Assembly (NCBI GenBank): GCA_016584305.1
Contig: JACEEZ010011890.1
Location: 1 to 64,000 of the forward strand
From: Chionoecetes opilio
Lineage: Eukaryota; Arthropoda; Malacostraca; Decapoda; Majidae
DNA length: 64,000 nucleotides
Direction of reading: 5' to 3'
Shown: in pieces, positions 63,489 through 64,000 of the stretch
Layout of the letters: every line of letters begins with the position of its first letter
How positions within the stretch are numbered: position 1 is the stretch's first letter
The notes under the pieces: generated by a model
Databases searched by the model: none
Told to the model about the DNA's origin: nothing
Seen by the model: the letters and a program-made list of their open reading frames with translations, nothing else
Program-made: the position numbers and the translations under genes

Positions 63489-64000
63489 GAAAAGAACACT
63501 TTTTGAGGGTATAAAGCATTATTATAAGGTAAATTCCTTCTATTAATTATATAACACTACAATTAACAAGAAACTATTAAAAACACGTGTAATGTACAAT
63601 TGTATTACAATATAGAGTCTCAAACTCCTATTATAAGCTTACAGTAGTTTAAAATAGCAATTTCTAACGAAAACAACTATAATTCCACATTTTGAGTTTC
63701 ACTATCAAAAAAAGGGCTGAATAATGTCAATTTTCGACATTTTTTAGTCCTTCAAAAATACATTGAAACACTTGAAAAAACGTTGTTTTTAAGATTAAAA
63801 TTGATACCTAAATTTCATGAAAAATACATATTTTTAGCTCATAGCATTGTTAAATATAGTTGTGTAAAAGTGCTGAATAATGTCAAATTTCGACAATATT
63901 TAGCCTTTCAAAAATACATTAAAATACTTGAAAAAACATTGTTTTTAAGATTAAAATTGATATCTAAATTTCATGAAAAATACATATTTTTAGCTATTAA
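63489..64000 (+). repeat. A'+B block 27 (runs off the window)
   Basis: A', B1 (63713) and most of B2 (63869 onward) are present and clean. B1 reads AGTCCTTC instead of AGCCCTTC, weakening the base of its hairpin. The array therefore continues to the right. Confidence 0.95.

Larger units (their letters stand above)
1..64000 (+). repeat. Composite satellite array (A 261 bp, A', B 156 bp)
   Basis: The window consists of head-to-tail copies of three related modules, always in the same orientation. Monomer A repeats every 260-262 bp: the landmark TTCAATTTGTAG falls at 8040, 8301, 8563, 8825 and 9085. A' aligns to A through its middle (for example AAGAAACTATGAAAAA and TATCACAATA are shared) but is diverged elsewhere. 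B repeats at 156 bp: GCTGAA lies at 7690 and 7846. No stretch outside these modules was found except a G-rich insertion of about 34 bp at 2859-2892. This organisation is typical of eukaryotic centromeric or pericentromeric satellites. That chromosomal location is inferred, not shown by the sequence. Confidence 0.95.

Noticed and set aside
1..64000. Organelle genome or AT-rich bacterial DNA
   Set aside because: There are no rRNA, tRNA or conserved genes in 64 kb, and the sequence is tandem satellite throughout.
1..64000. Telomeric repeats such as TTAGGG or TTTAGGG
   Set aside because: No tandem run of such short motifs is seen. Isolated matches are part of the A monomer.

Overview
The whole 64 kb window is AT-rich tandem satellite DNA (GC roughly one quarter or less, judged by eye). 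I find no credible protein gene, rRNA, tRNA, CRISPR array or mobile element with recognisable parts. All monomers run in the same direction on the + strand. The size, homogeneity and higher-order organisation point to nuclear heterochromatin of a eukaryote, of the centromeric or pericentromeric kind. The species cannot be named from this sequence. Single N characters and abruptly indel-rich stretches indicate a draft long-read assembly that is not equally polished throughout.

Three building blocks explain nearly every base. (1) Monomer A, about 261 bp, is present in about 178 copies in arrays of 2 to 38. (2) A' is a strongly diverged relative of A that begins each special block. (3) Unit B, exactly 156 bp in clean copies, follows A' in one to three copies (usually two or three) and closes with a tail of about 40 bp that re-enters A at a shared ATACTTCAATTTGTAG segment. 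A'+B blocks are about 588 bp (two B) or 744 bp (three B). There are 27 of them, plus a fragment of one at the left edge.

The blocks form higher-order repeats. About 6.6-11.1 kb repeats at about 12.6-17.1 kb with a 5.96 kb period. The first 3.5 kb is a noisy copy of 10.3-12.6 kb. About 16.9-19.4 kb repeats at 22.3-24.9 kb (5.45 kb). An 11-monomer A period (2.86 kb) lies within 29.6-33.9 kb. A 2.35 kb period covers 44.4-49 kb. About 43.5-45.4 kb recurs at 55.9-57.9 kb. Some of these copies may be assembly duplicates of one locus.

The most interesting structure is dyad symmetry. Every intact first B unit starts with a 15-bp-arm hairpin, most second units keep a 13-bp-arm version, the tail carries another, and monomer A carries three or four dyads, including a perfect 14-bp palindrome and a 25-bp interrupted palindrome. 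B also carries A/T tracts phased at about 10-11 bp. Because B is a multiple of three and one frame lacks stops, lysine/isoleucine/leucine/phenylalanine-rich open frames of 60-122 codons run through the blocks. I read these as by-products of the repeat rather than genes.
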